Below are positions 1 through 8,934 of a stretch of DNA of 64,000 bases, piece by piece. The translations under genes were made by a program, and so were the position numbers. Numbering within the stretch: the first letter of the stretch is position 1; each line of letters starts with the position of its first letter. The notes under the pieces were generated by a model. That model had not been told where the DNA came from, ran no database searches, and saw only the letters and a list, made by a program, of their open reading frames with translations. Source of the DNA: Opitutus sp. (GTDB lineage Bacteria; Verrucomicrobiota; Verrucomicrobiia; Opitutales; Opitutaceae); contig JANPZY010000001.1 in the NCBI GenBank assembly GCA_024707325.1, positions 806,001 to 870,000 of the forward strand, in the 5' to 3' direction.

Positions 1-42
1 AAACAAGGCACCCGGCTCCGCAGTGGTGCGAAGCCGGGTGCC
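1..42 (-). terminator. Rho-independent terminator of the first TonB receptor gene
   Basis: Positions 7-17 and 32-42 form a perfect 11-bp stem. Read on the minus strand it is followed by a short T-rich stretch (the complement of 1-6). It lies just downstream of the minus-strand receptor gene, as expected for an intrinsic terminator. Confidence 0.75.
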
Positions 43-54
43 ACATGCAGTCAA

Positions 55-3000
55 CTAGAACGAGAACGTATTCGTGATGAACCACTCCTGCAGTGGCGCG
101 ATGCGCACCGCCGCCCAGGTCTGTCCGTCGGGTTGAACGGAGATCGGGATGAGGTCCTTTTTCGCGAAGGCATTGCGCACGTTGAGCTGGATGCGCCAGT
201 CGATGCGCTTCGTGAGTTTACGTTCGTAGCTGAGCCAGAGGTCGATGGCGTCCTCGGTCGGACCGTAATAGGGCCGGCTGAGGTCGAAGCTCGCCTGATT
301 GTTTTCGCCGGGCAGCACCGGGTAACCGATGACCACCTTGTCCTGCCAGCGATAGCTGCCGCCGATGCCGAAGCCGTCGAGCAAACCTTCGCGGAACGTG
401 TAGTTCGTGACGAAGTTGAAGCGCCAGCGGCGGATTTCGGGCGCGGACGCGCCTTGTTGCAACTTGAGCAGCGTGTATTGGCCGCGCCAGTTGGCCCAGT
501 TCTGGCGGACTTCGTTCGAGGGAACGTAGTTGCCGTTGAACTGGCGCATGTCGCCGGCCACGCCGGCCATCTGCTCGTCGAGATAAGCGACCAGCTCGTC
601 GAGGACGGGACCACCGACGTTGGTGCGCACGGCCTTCGTCTCGGAGGCATTGAACGCGATGCGCCAGTTGGGCAGCGGGTTGGCGGTGAGCTCGAACTCG
701 TAGCCCTTCGTCTGCGTGTCAGCCGTGACCGAAAGGCCGGGAGGCGCGATGGGCGCGTAGGCGTAGAGCGTCGCGAGTTCGGGGCGATACTGCGGCGCCG
801 GATCCTGCCCCTGGAGGGTGGCCTCGTAAGTCGCACGGTCGGTCAAGGCCGACGGCGTGGTCGGCGTGTAACCCCACGCGCTGAAGTAACCCTTGTCGGC
901 GAGCCAACCCTGAATCTCGTTCCAAGCGCGAATGGACGCGTCGCGATGACGATCGGCCTGCCCTTGCGACTCGAGCGTAGCGCCCGCGGGCACCGGCGAG
1001 GGATTGCCGTCGAGATCGGCGACCGGGCGACCAGACGCGTCGAGGTAGGCCGGCGTCCAGAAGTAACGCTGACCGGGCGAGAGGTTCGTCTGCTCGCGCG
1101 TGTCCCAGGTGTATCCAGCCATCCGATACAGGAAGACGTTGCGGAACTTCAGACCCTGAGCGATCGTGCCGGACAGGCCGCCGAGATCGAGCTGGGTGCT
1201 GGCGTTGGAGACCTTCGACTCGTATTTCACGGCGCGGAAGGAGTAACGGCCGTCCTTCGTCGAGAGGAGGACACCATAGTCCTTGGTGCTGCCGGTCGGG
1301 TTGCTGATCGCGTTGCCGTAGACGTCGCGACGGGTGTCGGTGACCTGGAAGTTATCCGACTTGTTGTAGGAGAGGCTGACGTTGATCGGCAGCAAGTCGC
1401 GATTCGGGAGGAGCTTGTTCAGATGCACCACGAGGCCACCGCTGGTGGAGTGGTCCTTGAAGATCTGCTCCGGCGGATAGTCGTCGGGGAGACGGTAAAC
1501 GTCGCCGCTCAGATCGAGCATGTTGCGATTGAGCGCCTGACCGACGGCGCTCACGGCCTTGCCCTTCACTTCGTCGTAGCGCCAGCCGAGCGTGGGCACG
1601 ATGGCGTCGTTCCAGAGGAAGCCCTGCCAGGAACCGGCGAAGGACTTGGTCTTGCGCAGCGACATCTGCGCGTTGGTGAGGAGCGCATCGTTGTTGCCAA
1701 GGTCGGAACGCAGCAGGTTCGCGCTCACGTTGGTGTTCCAGCCGACGTAGTTCGCCGGGTTGGAGTTCTGCGAAACCGCCTGCTCCGGATTGTAGATCGC
1801 GAGGAGGTTGTTCGGAACAGTCCAGGGATCGTCGAAGTTGACGCCCGCCGGATTCGTCCAGGTGTTGGCGAAGTGGTAGATCGGCGCATTGCTCAGCGTG
1901 ATCGGAGCACCGATGTTCGAGATGTTCGCGCCCGCGGCCGACGACGCATTGGCCAGCGAGGGTCCGAGGTAGATCGCGCTGACGGGTGGACGATCCTTGA
2001 AGTCGGACGTGCTGCCGTCGGTGCGATTCCAGTAGCCGGCCCAATCCTGGCCGTGCGCATACATGCGCCAGGAGCGGTTCTCGGTGTTGTAGGTCTCGCC
2101 GCTGTAAACGCCGTTGAAGCGATGGCGGCCGAGCAGCTTCACGAGAAACTCGTTGCGGAACAGATCGCTCGAGCGGACTTCGCCGAAGAGCGAAGCGCGG
2201 GTGTATTCGCGGTCGCTCTCATAGGAGGTGCCGGCGCCGGGGCCACCGACGATGTAGGGACGACCGAAGTTCGGATTCGGGGAGAGGTCCTGGAAGTTCT
2301 GCAACACGTCGATCGTGATCGCCGGATTGCCGAGCAGGGCCTGGCCGCCGCGATTGTATTTCTGACGATCGTAGGTGAGCTGGATGCCGAGGCGGTCATC
2401 CCACGCGGTCTGGGAGATATCCAGATTGTAGGCATCCCAATCCTCGAACTCGCTCTTGTTCGGACCGTCGATGAGCTTGTTGTAGAAATCAAAAACGCTC
2501 GGGTCGCGGAGCGACTCCTGGCGATATTGGCCGTAGCCGTAGCCGGGCAGACGCGCGTTGGTCGCATACGTCGCGAGGCTGCCGAGACCGAAGAACTGCT
2601 CCGAATAACGCTGGCCGACGATCGAATCGCCCGCGCCACGGATGGAGCCGTCGGCGTTGCGCGCGCCGGTGTTCACGTAGCCACCGTAAACGCGGTAGAG
2701 CTCGTCGGTCGCGCCATCGATGAACCAGATCGGCTGCTGCTGATTGGCGATGCCCGCCGTGAGCCACGGATTCGTGGCGGCGGTGTTGGCGCCGATCGGA
2801 TACGCATTGTCGATCGTGAGTTTGCCCATGCCGCCGTTAAGGCTCGTCGTGTCGACGGGGCGGAACCACGGCGTGATGCTATCGGAAGGCGGCACGATGC
2901 GCGGACGGTTGGCGTCGATTTCGCCGTGTTCGTATTTCGCGCGGATACTCGTGTGGAAGTCGCGACGACCGAACAGATCGGGGTCGAAGCGAATCGCGCC

Positions 3001-3750
3001 GTAGAGCCGCTTGTCTTCCTGGAAGGCCGGGTCCTGGCGGAACTTCTCATCGTTCCACAAGCCATCGAAACGGATCGCGAGCTTGTTGGGGATGAGGACG
3101 TGATTGATGTCGAGCGAGGTGCGCACGCTGCCGTAGGAGCCGACGCGGAACTCCACCGAGTTTTGCGTGCGGAACTCCGCGTTGCGCATCGCCGCATTCA
3201 CGATACCGGCGGGACTACCGAGACCGAAGAGGATCGAGTTGGGTCCACGCTGAATATCGATGCGATCGACGTTGTAGGAATCCCACGGGATATCCGTGAC
3301 GAAGAAGTCGCGGGTATTATCCGCCGCCGCAAGACCGCGGACGCGTTGCGCGCCGGCGGGAGCACGCAGCAGGCCGATTTCATCGACCGTCGTGCCGTTG
3401 CCGAGACCCGCGTAGGTGCCACGCGTGCCGGAGACTTCGGCGTTGGTCGTGTATTGGAGCAACGTGCTGTTGTCCGTGGCGCCGATGTCCGCGAGGAACT
3501 CGCGCGTGACCACCGAAATCGCGGAACCCACGTCGGCCAGGTTCGTGCGGATGCGGGTGCCGGCGAGCGTTTCCGTCGCTTGATAGCCCATGGAAGCGTC
3601 GGTGCGCACTTCGAAGGGAGTCAGGACGACGGGATCTTCTTCCGAGGTCGAAGAGGGAGGTGTCGTCGTTTGCGCCGTCAGGGTCGCGGCGCAGGCGCTG
3701 CCCGCAAGGAGCGCGCGTAGGAGCATTCGGGGTCGGTGCATAGTTTTCAT
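55..3750 (-). CDS. TonB-dependent outer-membrane receptor
   Basis: A protein of 1231 aa that would import a large substrate across the outer membrane using TonB energy. The open frame runs 13 codons further upstream, but the start at 3750 gives a clean signal peptide (basic N-terminus, hydrophobic LLRALLAGSACAATL, cleavage after TAQ). A TPFEV motif near residue 45 precedes the plug domain (about 55-220, with RGPNSILFG). The rest is a beta-barrel, and the chain ends in aromatic NTFSF, the outer-membrane insertion signal. Length and the TPFEV motif match the large receptor family expanded in Verrucomicrobiota. The LacI-type regulator is divergent next door, and hydrolase genes lie nearby, so a saccharide substrate is a reasonable inference. 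The ligand itself cannot be read from the sequence. Confidence 0.93.
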   Translation of the reverse strand: MKTMHRPRMLLRALLAGSACAATLTAQTTTPPSSTSEEDPVVLTPFEVRTDASMGYQATETLAGTRIRTNLADVGSAISVVTREFLADIGATDNSTLLQYTTNAEVSGTRGTYAGLGNGTTVDEIGLLRAPAGAQRVRGLAAADNTRDFFVTDIPWDSYNVDRIDIQRGPNSILFGLGSPAGIVNAAMRNAEFRTQNSVEFRVGSYGSVRTSLDINHVLIPNKLAIRFDGLWNDEKFRQDPAFQEDKRLYGAIRFDPDLFGRRDFHTSIRAKYEHGEIDANRPRIVPPSDSITPWFRPVDTTSLNGGMGKLTIDNAYPIGANTAATNPWLTAGIANQQQPIWFIDGATDELYRVYGGYVNTGARNADGSIRGAGDSIVGQRYSEQFFGLGSLATYATNARLPGYGYGQYRQESLRDPSVFDFYNKLIDGPNKSEFEDWDAYNLDISQTAWDDRLGIQLTYDRQKYNRGGQALLGNPAITIDVLQNFQDLSPNPNFGRPYIVGGPGAGTSYESDREYTRASLFGEVRSSDLFRNEFLVKLLGRHRFNGVYSGETYNTENRSWRMYAHGQDWAGYWNRTDGSTSDFKDRPPVSAIYLGPSLANASSAAGANISNIGAPITLSNAPIYHFANTWTNPAGVNFDDPWTVPNNLLAIYNPEQAVSQNSNPANYVGWNTNVSANLLRSDLGNNDALLTNAQMSLRKTKSFAGSWQGFLWNDAIVPTLGWRYDEVKGKAVSAVGQALNRNMLDLSGDVYRLPDDYPPEQIFKDHSTSGGLVVHLNKLLPNRDLLPINVSLSYNKSDNFQVTDTRRDVYGNAISNPTGSTKDYGVLLSTKDGRYSFRAVKYESKVSNASTQLDLGGLSGTIAQGLKFRNVFLYRMAGYTWDTREQTNLSPGQRYFWTPAYLDASGRPVADLDGNPSPVPAGATLESQGQADRHRDASIRAWNEIQGWLADKGYFSAWGYTPTTPSALTDRATYEATLQGQDPAPQYRPELATLYAYAPIAPPGLSVTADTQTKGYEFELTANPLPNWRIAFNASETKAVRTNVGGPVLDELVAYLDEQMAGVAGDMRQFNGNYVPSNEVRQNWANWRGQYTLLKLQQGASAPEIRRWRFNFVTNYTFREGLLDGFGIGGSYRWQDKVVIGYPVLPGENNQASFDLSRPYYGPTEDAIDLWLSYERKLTKRIDWRIQLNVRNAFAKKDLIPISVQPDGQTWAAVRIAPLQEWFITNTFSF

Positions 3751-3895
3751 ACCAGGCAGTTGCGAGGGCGCCGACAAAGCGGAGCCCAAGCTGGGTTCGG
3801 GTGGGGTTGTCGTTCAGGGGTAGGAACCGCCAGCGCTGGAGGACCGGGTGGCGAATCGATTGCATCAGCTCGCTTCGCTCGCAAAGACTCGTTTA

Positions 3896-3907
3896 GTCAA
3901 CGTTGAC
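3896..3907. promoter_or_regulatory. candidate LacI-family operator
   Basis: GTCAACGTTGAC is a perfect 12-bp palindrome with a central CG. It ends three bases before the ATG at 3911 and lies in the gap between the divergent TonB receptor and LacI-type genes. LacI-family operators are typically even palindromes with a central CG. A role in autoregulation or in control of the receptor is inference. Confidence 0.5.
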
Positions 3908-3910
3908 CAC

Positions 3911-4948
3911 ATGAGCGTCTATCGCATCGCCGCGGCCCTGAAACTTTCTCCGTCCACGGTCTCTCTGGCACTTCGGCGGAGTCCGAAAATCCCCGCGGCC
4001 ACCCGCGCGCGGGTCATCGCGCAGGCGGAGAAAATCGGCTACCGTCCCGACGCGAAACTCACCGAGGCGATGAGCCGGCTGCGTCTCGCCGGCAAGCGCA
4101 CACACGAGGCGTGTTTTGCGGTGATCTCGTTCTACGATTCGCCGCGTCCCTGGGAGAAATCGCTGCACCTCTCGCGCATCTATCGGAGCATGGAGCAGCG
4201 CGCGGGAGAGCTTGGCTACCGACTCGAACCTTTGTGGCTGCGCGCGCCGGGCATGACGTATCGGCGCTTTCGCGGGATCCTCGATACGCGCGGCATCAAC
4301 GGACTCTTGTGCTTCGGGAGCCCGAATCTGCTCGAGGAGTTTCCGACCGAACTCGACCACTACGCGATCGTCGCGCAAGGCCTCAGCATTCGCACGCCGC
4401 TGCACCGCGTGATGAGTCACTTCTTCAGCGATCTCTATCGCACGCTCGATCGCGTGTGGGCGATGGGCTACCGGCGACCGGGTCTCGTGCTCGGCCTCTA
4501 CGAGGAACGTCGCAGCGCCTACGCCTACACGAGCGCCTATCTCGGCTGGTGCGAACACGCGTTCGGCTCACCGCTCACGATTCCGGTGCTGCGCATGAAC
4601 CGCGTGGAGGAAAAACCGCTGCTCTCGTGGCTCAAGGCGCACGAGCCGGACGTGATCATCTTCGTGCACCTCTACGATGTGGTGAACGAGTTCGTGCAGG
4701 TGCTGCAGAACAACGGTATCCGCGTGCCGCGTGACATCGGCGTCGCCGCCGTCACGCAGATCCTCACCGGCTCACCGCTCTCCGGCATGGAACAGAATCA
4801 GGCGCTCATGGGCGCGTGGGCCGTGGAGCTGCTCGTGTCGCGCATCATGAATCAGGACTTCGGCATTCCCGAGCATCCGCGCATCGAGTTGGTGGAAAGC
4901 CGCTGGGTCGAAGGGCGCACGCTCAAGCGCCGGCCGACCCGCAACTAA
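3911..4948 (+). CDS. LacI-family transcriptional regulator
   Basis: A 345-aa sugar-responsive repressor or activator. The start at 3911 puts the helix-turn-helix at the very N-terminus (VYRIAAALKLSPSTVSLALR, then IPAATRARVIAQAEKIGYRPD), the LacI hallmark. The frame is also open from 3848, but that would add 21 atypical residues and bury the palindrome at 3896-3907. The remaining 270 residues resemble a periplasmic-binding-protein-like effector domain, with a typical end region (GVAAVTQ, followed by GAWAVELLVSRI). Divergent from the TonB receptor, so it probably controls that gene and perhaps its own. The inducer is unknown. Confidence 0.92.
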   Translation: MSVYRIAAALKLSPSTVSLALRRSPKIPAATRARVIAQAEKIGYRPDAKLTEAMSRLRLAGKRTHEACFAVISFYDSPRPWEKSLHLSRIYRSMEQRAGELGYRLEPLWLRAPGMTYRRFRGILDTRGINGLLCFGSPNLLEEFPTELDHYAIVAQGLSIRTPLHRVMSHFFSDLYRTLDRVWAMGYRRPGLVLGLYEERRSAYAYTSAYLGWCEHAFGSPLTIPVLRMNRVEEKPLLSWLKAHEPDVIIFVHLYDVVNEFVQVLQNNGIRVPRDIGVAAVTQILTGSPLSGMEQNQALMGAWAVELLVSRIMNQDFGIPEHPRIELVESRWVEGRTLKRRPTRN

Positions 4949-4969
4949 ACCAATCCGCCGTCGCGCCGC

Positions 4970-6496
4970 TCACTCCACCTGGAGATTGCTCACGAACGCC
5001 ACGCGCGTGCTGTCGGGCGACCACGAGGGCACATTGATCGTCCCCTGCCCGCCATAAACGTAAGCGATCACGCGCGGCGTGCCGCCGTTGGCCGGCATCA
5101 ACCGCAGGTAGCAGTGCTTGTAGTAGGGATGATCGTCCGGCTTCACGTCCTGACCGTAGGAGATGAACACGAGCCACTTTCCATCCGGCGAGAGGTGCGG
5201 GAACCAGTTGTTGAACTCGTCGTTCGTGAGCTGCTCCTGATTCGAACCATCGGGGCGCATGCGCCAGAGCTGCATGAGTCCGCTGCGCGTCGAGTTGAAG
5301 TAGATCCACTCGCCGTCCGGCGAAAACTCCGGTCCATCGCTCAAGCCAGGTGAATCGGTGAGACGCACTTCTTCCCCACCCGCTACGGGAATCTTGTAGA
5401 TGTCGTATTTGTCGGGACCGCCCGCGCGCTCCTTGCGTCCGCCGGTGTAAACGAGCCACTGCGCGTCGGGCGACCAGCCGTGCAAATACGACGGCGATTT
5501 CGGCGTCACGCGACGCGGTGTGCCGCCGGTCGCGGGCAACACATACACGACCGAGCGTCCGTCATCTTCCGCACTGTGATGACTGATCGCGAGCTGACGT
5601 CCGTCGAACGAGAGCACGTGGTCGTTGTTGTTCTTCACCGCGAAACCGGTGTCGAGCGGCGCCCACGTGCCCGACTTCAAATTGTAAGTGCGGAGCACGC
5701 CTTTGTTCGGACCGCTGCCGCTGATGTTGAGGATCAGCGTGCGTCCGTCGTGCATCCAGTTCGGCGCTTCATACGGCTCGGCCGAGCGATGCACCACCTC
5801 GAGCTTGCCGGTGTGCACGTTGAGAATCTCGAGCTGGCTGCCGATGTAGTCGCGATACGGGCGGAAGCCCACCGGCGCGGGTTTGATGATGCGCACGTCC
5901 TTGAAGATCGCCTCCTCCTTCACCGTCGCTTCGTGCGAGCAGAGGAAAAGCCCCACCTGCAGCTCCTCGCCGAGCGGCAGCTCGAGTTGCGCGTTCGCGA
6001 AGGTTTCGCCGTAGCGCGCCGACGAAAACACAAACACATCGCCGCGCCGCTCGAGTTGAATCACGTCGCCGCCGGTGAGGTTGACCTTCACCTCCTCGGT
6101 CGGTCCGCCCTTCGTGCGGCGAAACTGCAGCGAGGTCAGTCCGTCGCCGTGCACGCACGCATCGACATACGCCGCGTCCGCGTCGGTGCCTGCGCGCGCC
6201 ATCCAGCCGTATTTGCGGTGCGGATCGACGCCCTCGCCCACGAACTCCGCGCGCGCCCGCACGATGAAATCGCCCTTCAACGTGTTCCAGGCGAAGTGAA
6301 ACTGATCCGAAGAACCCCAGAGGTTAATGCCGCCGGCACTCATGCGATACTGTTGGAGGGTTGAGTCGTAGGACGTGGAACCGGCGATCGCGGGCGCGCC
6401 GATATCGCCGTGTTGGGAAAACTGGCCGACCGCGCCGCCTGCCCACGCGGCAGACGAAAGCAGCACCAGGCCGAGAGAGAATCGAAGCAAGTTCAT
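4970..6496 (-). CDS. secreted TolB-like beta-propeller protein
   Basis: A 508-aa exported protein. The start at 6496 gives a signal peptide (MNLLRFSLGLVLLSSAAWAG); the frame continues 18 codons upstream without one. Residues about 25-215 look like a concanavalin/DUF1349-type jelly-roll (GDFIVRARAEF, YGWMARAG, VGLFLCSHE). The C-terminal half carries repeated PD40/WD40-like blades with the SPDG signature (FSPDGEWIYFNS, LSPDGKWLVFIS, WSPDSTRVAFVS), as in TolB. Similar proteins are often labelled TolB or 'biopolymer transporter' in Verrucomicrobiota. A sugar- or protein-binding role outside the cytoplasm is likely. No catalytic residues can be assigned. Its 3' end converges on the LacI-type gene with only 21 bp between them. 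Confidence 0.8.
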   Translation of the reverse strand: MNLLRFSLGLVLLSSAAWAGGAVGQFSQHGDIGAPAIAGSTSYDSTLQQYRMSAGGINLWGSSDQFHFAWNTLKGDFIVRARAEFVGEGVDPHRKYGWMARAGTDADAAYVDACVHGDGLTSLQFRRTKGGPTEEVKVNLTGGDVIQLERRGDVFVFSSARYGETFANAQLELPLGEELQVGLFLCSHEATVKEEAIFKDVRIIKPAPVGFRPYRDYIGSQLEILNVHTGKLEVVHRSAEPYEAPNWMHDGRTLILNISGSGPNKGVLRTYNLKSGTWAPLDTGFAVKNNNDHVLSFDGRQLAISHHSAEDDGRSVVYVLPATGGTPRRVTPKSPSYLHGWSPDAQWLVYTGGRKERAGGPDKYDIYKIPVAGGEEVRLTDSPGLSDGPEFSPDGEWIYFNSTRSGLMQLWRMRPDGSNQEQLTNDEFNNWFPHLSPDGKWLVFISYGQDVKPDDHPYYKHCYLRLMPANGGTPRVIAYVYGGQGTINVPSWSPDSTRVAFVSNLQVE

Positions 6497-6613
6497 GGGG
6501 AATGGGGTTGCCCGTGACTGACGCACGAGAAACCCACAGGAGGCGGACAATCTCGCCGCCTCGCGTCATACCCCACCCAATTCTCTGAAAAACGCGCGTA
6601 ACCGCGCCGCGCC

Positions 6614-7840
6614 TCAGCGCGCGAACAGCGCCAGATCCACCGCCTCCGCCATGCGCTTGTAACCCGCGATCGAGGGATGCAGGTGGTCACCACAATCATA
6701 CTCGGCCGCGAGGCGCTCCGGCTTCTCCGGATCGCGAATGGCCGCGTCGAAATCCACCACGGCGTCGAATTCTCCGCTCTCGCGAATCCATGCGTTCACG
6801 GCCTGGCGGTCCGCCTCGCCGTCTTCGCTCCAATAAAAATCCGCCCCCGTATACGGCGTGATCGTCGCGCCATACACGCGCAGCCCATGCGCCTTCGCGC
6901 GCGCGATGATCTGCCGATACGCTGCGATGAGATCGTCGGCCGTCGCGTAATCGTGACCGTTTTTCCGCGCATCCACGCGCGTGCCGATGTCGTTGATGCC
7001 GACCGCGAGGAGCAGCCACTTCGCGCCCGCCTGCGTGAGCACGTCACGCTCGAACCGCGCCAGCACGTTCGGCCCGAGGCCATCGCGCAGCAGGCGATTG
7101 CCACCGAGGCTCACGTTGGCGATGCCGAGCGGCGCGCGGTTTCCCTCCGCATGCCAGCGCCGCAGCAACTCGTCCGGCCAGCGCTCGTTGCGATCGGTCG
7201 TCGTGCCGTAACCGTCCGAGATCGAATCGCCCATCACGATCAGCGTCGCCGCCTCCGCGTCCGTGCGGCGCACGTCCACGCCCGCGATGAAAATCCAGCC
7301 CACGAAACGCTTCGCCTCCGGCAGCGTCTCGGCCATCACCGCGTTGCCCGGCTGCAGATACGAGGTCGTGCGCGAGCCACCGTGATACGACAGCGTCGGA
7401 GGAATCTCGCCACCGAGTTGAATCGAGATCGCGAGACTCGTCTGCGACGGCACCGCGAGTTTCACCGGATCGGATACGAGCGACGCACCGACTGGAACGG
7501 TCGCGAATTCCCGTCCGCCAAACGTCAGCTTCGCCGCCGGCCCCGCCAGCGCGCCCTGCGTGCCCGCGAGCGCCACGCTGCCCGCGCGGATCGAAACCGG
7601 CGTGCGGCCAAACGCATTCGAAAAACGGATACGCACCTCGTCGCCGCCGAGCGACACGTGCACCACCTGGCGCAACGTCGCATCCGCGAGCGGCAAATCA
7701 TGTTTCTCCGCCGGCTCGGGCATTACGGTCGTGGACCACGACGACAACCAGCGCGCGTCGCCCGCGTGCAACGAACCCGCGAACAGCGCGAATCCAAACA
7801 GAACCAGAAAACGGAAGGCAGGGGTGAACTTCATCGTCAT
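6614..7840 (-). CDS. secreted SGNH/GDSL hydrolase (probable carbohydrate esterase)
   Basis: A 408-aa exported esterase. The start is at 7840 (or the second ATG at 7834). The frame is open further upstream, but that stretch is made of the 11-bp repeat array at 7865-7985. A hydrophobic signal segment (FLVLFGFALFAGSLHAG) is followed by an N-terminal beta-sandwich of about 150 aa, then an SGNH domain: GDSISDG (nucleophile Ser, block I), GGNRLL (block II Gly), GINDIG (block III Asn) and DHLHPS (block V Asp and His). All catalytic blocks are present. The family deacylates polysaccharides or small esters. Its position between sugar-related genes suggests deacetylation of plant or algal glycans; this is inference. 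Confidence 0.9.
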   Translation of the reverse strand: MTMKFTPAFRFLVLFGFALFAGSLHAGDARWLSSWSTTVMPEPAEKHDLPLADATLRQVVHVSLGGDEVRIRFSNAFGRTPVSIRAGSVALAGTQGALAGPAAKLTFGGREFATVPVGASLVSDPVKLAVPSQTSLAISIQLGGEIPPTLSYHGGSRTTSYLQPGNAVMAETLPEAKRFVGWIFIAGVDVRRTDAEAATLIVMGDSISDGYGTTTDRNERWPDELLRRWHAEGNRAPLGIANVSLGGNRLLRDGLGPNVLARFERDVLTQAGAKWLLLAVGINDIGTRVDARKNGHDYATADDLIAAYRQIIARAKAHGLRVYGATITPYTGADFYWSEDGEADRQAVNAWIRESGEFDAVVDFDAAIRDPEKPERLAAEYDCGDHLHPSIAGYKRMAEAVDLALFAR

Positions 7841-7864
7841 GGGGAAAAATGATCGTGCGCCGTG

Positions 7865-7985
7865 TCGCGCCACAGACCGGATCGACGCGGGACCTTGTCC
7901 GGACCGGGTCGATCCCGCAAGCGGCCCGAGTCGGGCCCCGGTGCGTCCCGGAGCGCGATCGAATCCGGCGCGCCTCACGACCCTG
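7865..7985. repeat. 11-bp phased repeat array (11 units)
   Basis: Eleven consecutive 11-mers fit the pattern seen elsewhere in the window, for example TCCGGACCGGG at 7898 and TGCGTCCCGGA at 7942. They lie immediately upstream of the esterase start codon and probably form part of its leader. The linker orientation (CAAGG read on the minus strand) is the same as the flanking minus-strand genes. Confidence 0.75.
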
Positions 7986-8200
7986 ACCGGCTAAAAACGG
8001 GGCGGCAGGGAGAACCGTTTTCGTTCACGCGGAAATGCCTAGTAACCGCGCGAACGATGCCGTTTCGCCCTGCCACTTTACTAACCGAAGCGCCGGCAAC
8101 AGAACACGGCATCGTCCAGTTGAGGCGTCCCACGTCGGTCTATCTATAGAAAATTCCGCCGGCTCGTGCGCGGCTCAGAAGTGGCCGCCTCGCCCCGGAC
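7986..8200. other. intergenic region, leader or promoter of the esterase
   Basis: No coding region was recognised. A 7-bp inverted repeat (AAAACGG and CCGTTTT, about 7994-8021) could form a hairpin. The stretch is less GC-rich than its neighbours and probably holds the esterase promoter, but no convincing -35/-10 pair could be fixed. Confidence 0.3.
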
Positions 8201-8857
8201 TCACTTTGCCAGCAGCTCGGAAAACGTCACGAACGTGCAGCCCTGCCGCTTCAGCTCGGCGAGGATCGCGGGCAGCCGGTCCACCGTTTCCGCGCGCCAT
8301 TCGTGACACAGCACGATCGTGCCGTCGCGCACGCCGGTCGTCGCCGCGCGCTCGATTTCGTCGGCGCTCGTCGCCTGATTCCAATCTTCGGTGGAGATGA
8401 AGTGGAACTTCTTGAACGGGAAATGCTCCACGCCGGTCGCCTCGCGCGCGATCGCGTCGATCGTGTCGTTGGTTTCCAAAAACGGCGCCCAGAACCACGC
8501 CGGCTTCACGCCCGTCGCGCGCTGGACCGCCTCGGCCGTGCGCACGAGTTCGTTGCGCACCGCGGCCTCGTCGAGCTCGCGCAGATGCGGATGCGAATAC
8601 GAGTGGTTGTTGATCTCGTGCCCCGCCTCGTGCGCCGCACGCGCGAGCTCCGGATGCGCCTCCACTGCCCGGCCCACGTGGGCAAACGTCACGCGCGCAC
8701 CGGCGTCTTTCAGCACGCGAAGCAAGCGCGCGTTTTGCTCGGGCGTCGGACCGTCGTCGAAAATGAAAGCGACTCGCTTGGGCGCGGATTTTTCCGCGGC
8801 CAGACCGATCGCACCGAGCAAAGGCAATGTGAGGAAAAGAAGCAGCGATTTCATCAT
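8201..8857 (-). CDS. secreted polysaccharide deacetylase (NodB/CE4 family)
   Basis: A 218-aa exported protein; the start at 8857 (or 8854) gives the signal peptide MKSLLLFLTLPLLGAIGLA. NodB motifs are visible: FIFDDGPTP (motif 1, catalytic and metal Asp), HEINNHSYSHPHL (motif 2, metal His pair) and GTIVLCHEW (motif 5, His). Motif 3, usually RxPY, reads WAPF. The missing Arg is unusual for an active CE4 deacetylase but occurs in some divergent members. The family removes N- or O-acetyl groups from chitin-like, xylan or peptidoglycan chains. It sits just upstream, in the same orientation, of the SGNH esterase, which fits glycan de-esterification. Confidence 0.88.
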   Translation of the reverse strand: MMKSLLLFLTLPLLGAIGLAAEKSAPKRVAFIFDDGPTPEQNARLLRVLKDAGARVTFAHVGRAVEAHPELARAAHEAGHEINNHSYSHPHLRELDEAAVRNELVRTAEAVQRATGVKPAWFWAPFLETNDTIDAIAREATGVEHFPFKKFHFISTEDWNQATSADEIERAATTGVRDGTIVLCHEWRAETVDRLPAILAELKRQGCTFVTFSELLAK

Positions 8858-8934
8858 GGGGTGATGACGAACTTCGCGCGCCCACGTTGCAGATGCAATC
8901 GCGCGAACGCGCGGCGTGACGCCGAACCAGGCCG

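Noticed and set aside
133-3720. Plus-strand open frame of about 1195 codons
   Set aside because: Exact antisense of the TonB receptor; its composition (many Arg, Val, Glu, Asp) follows from the receptor's codon third positions and it matches no family.
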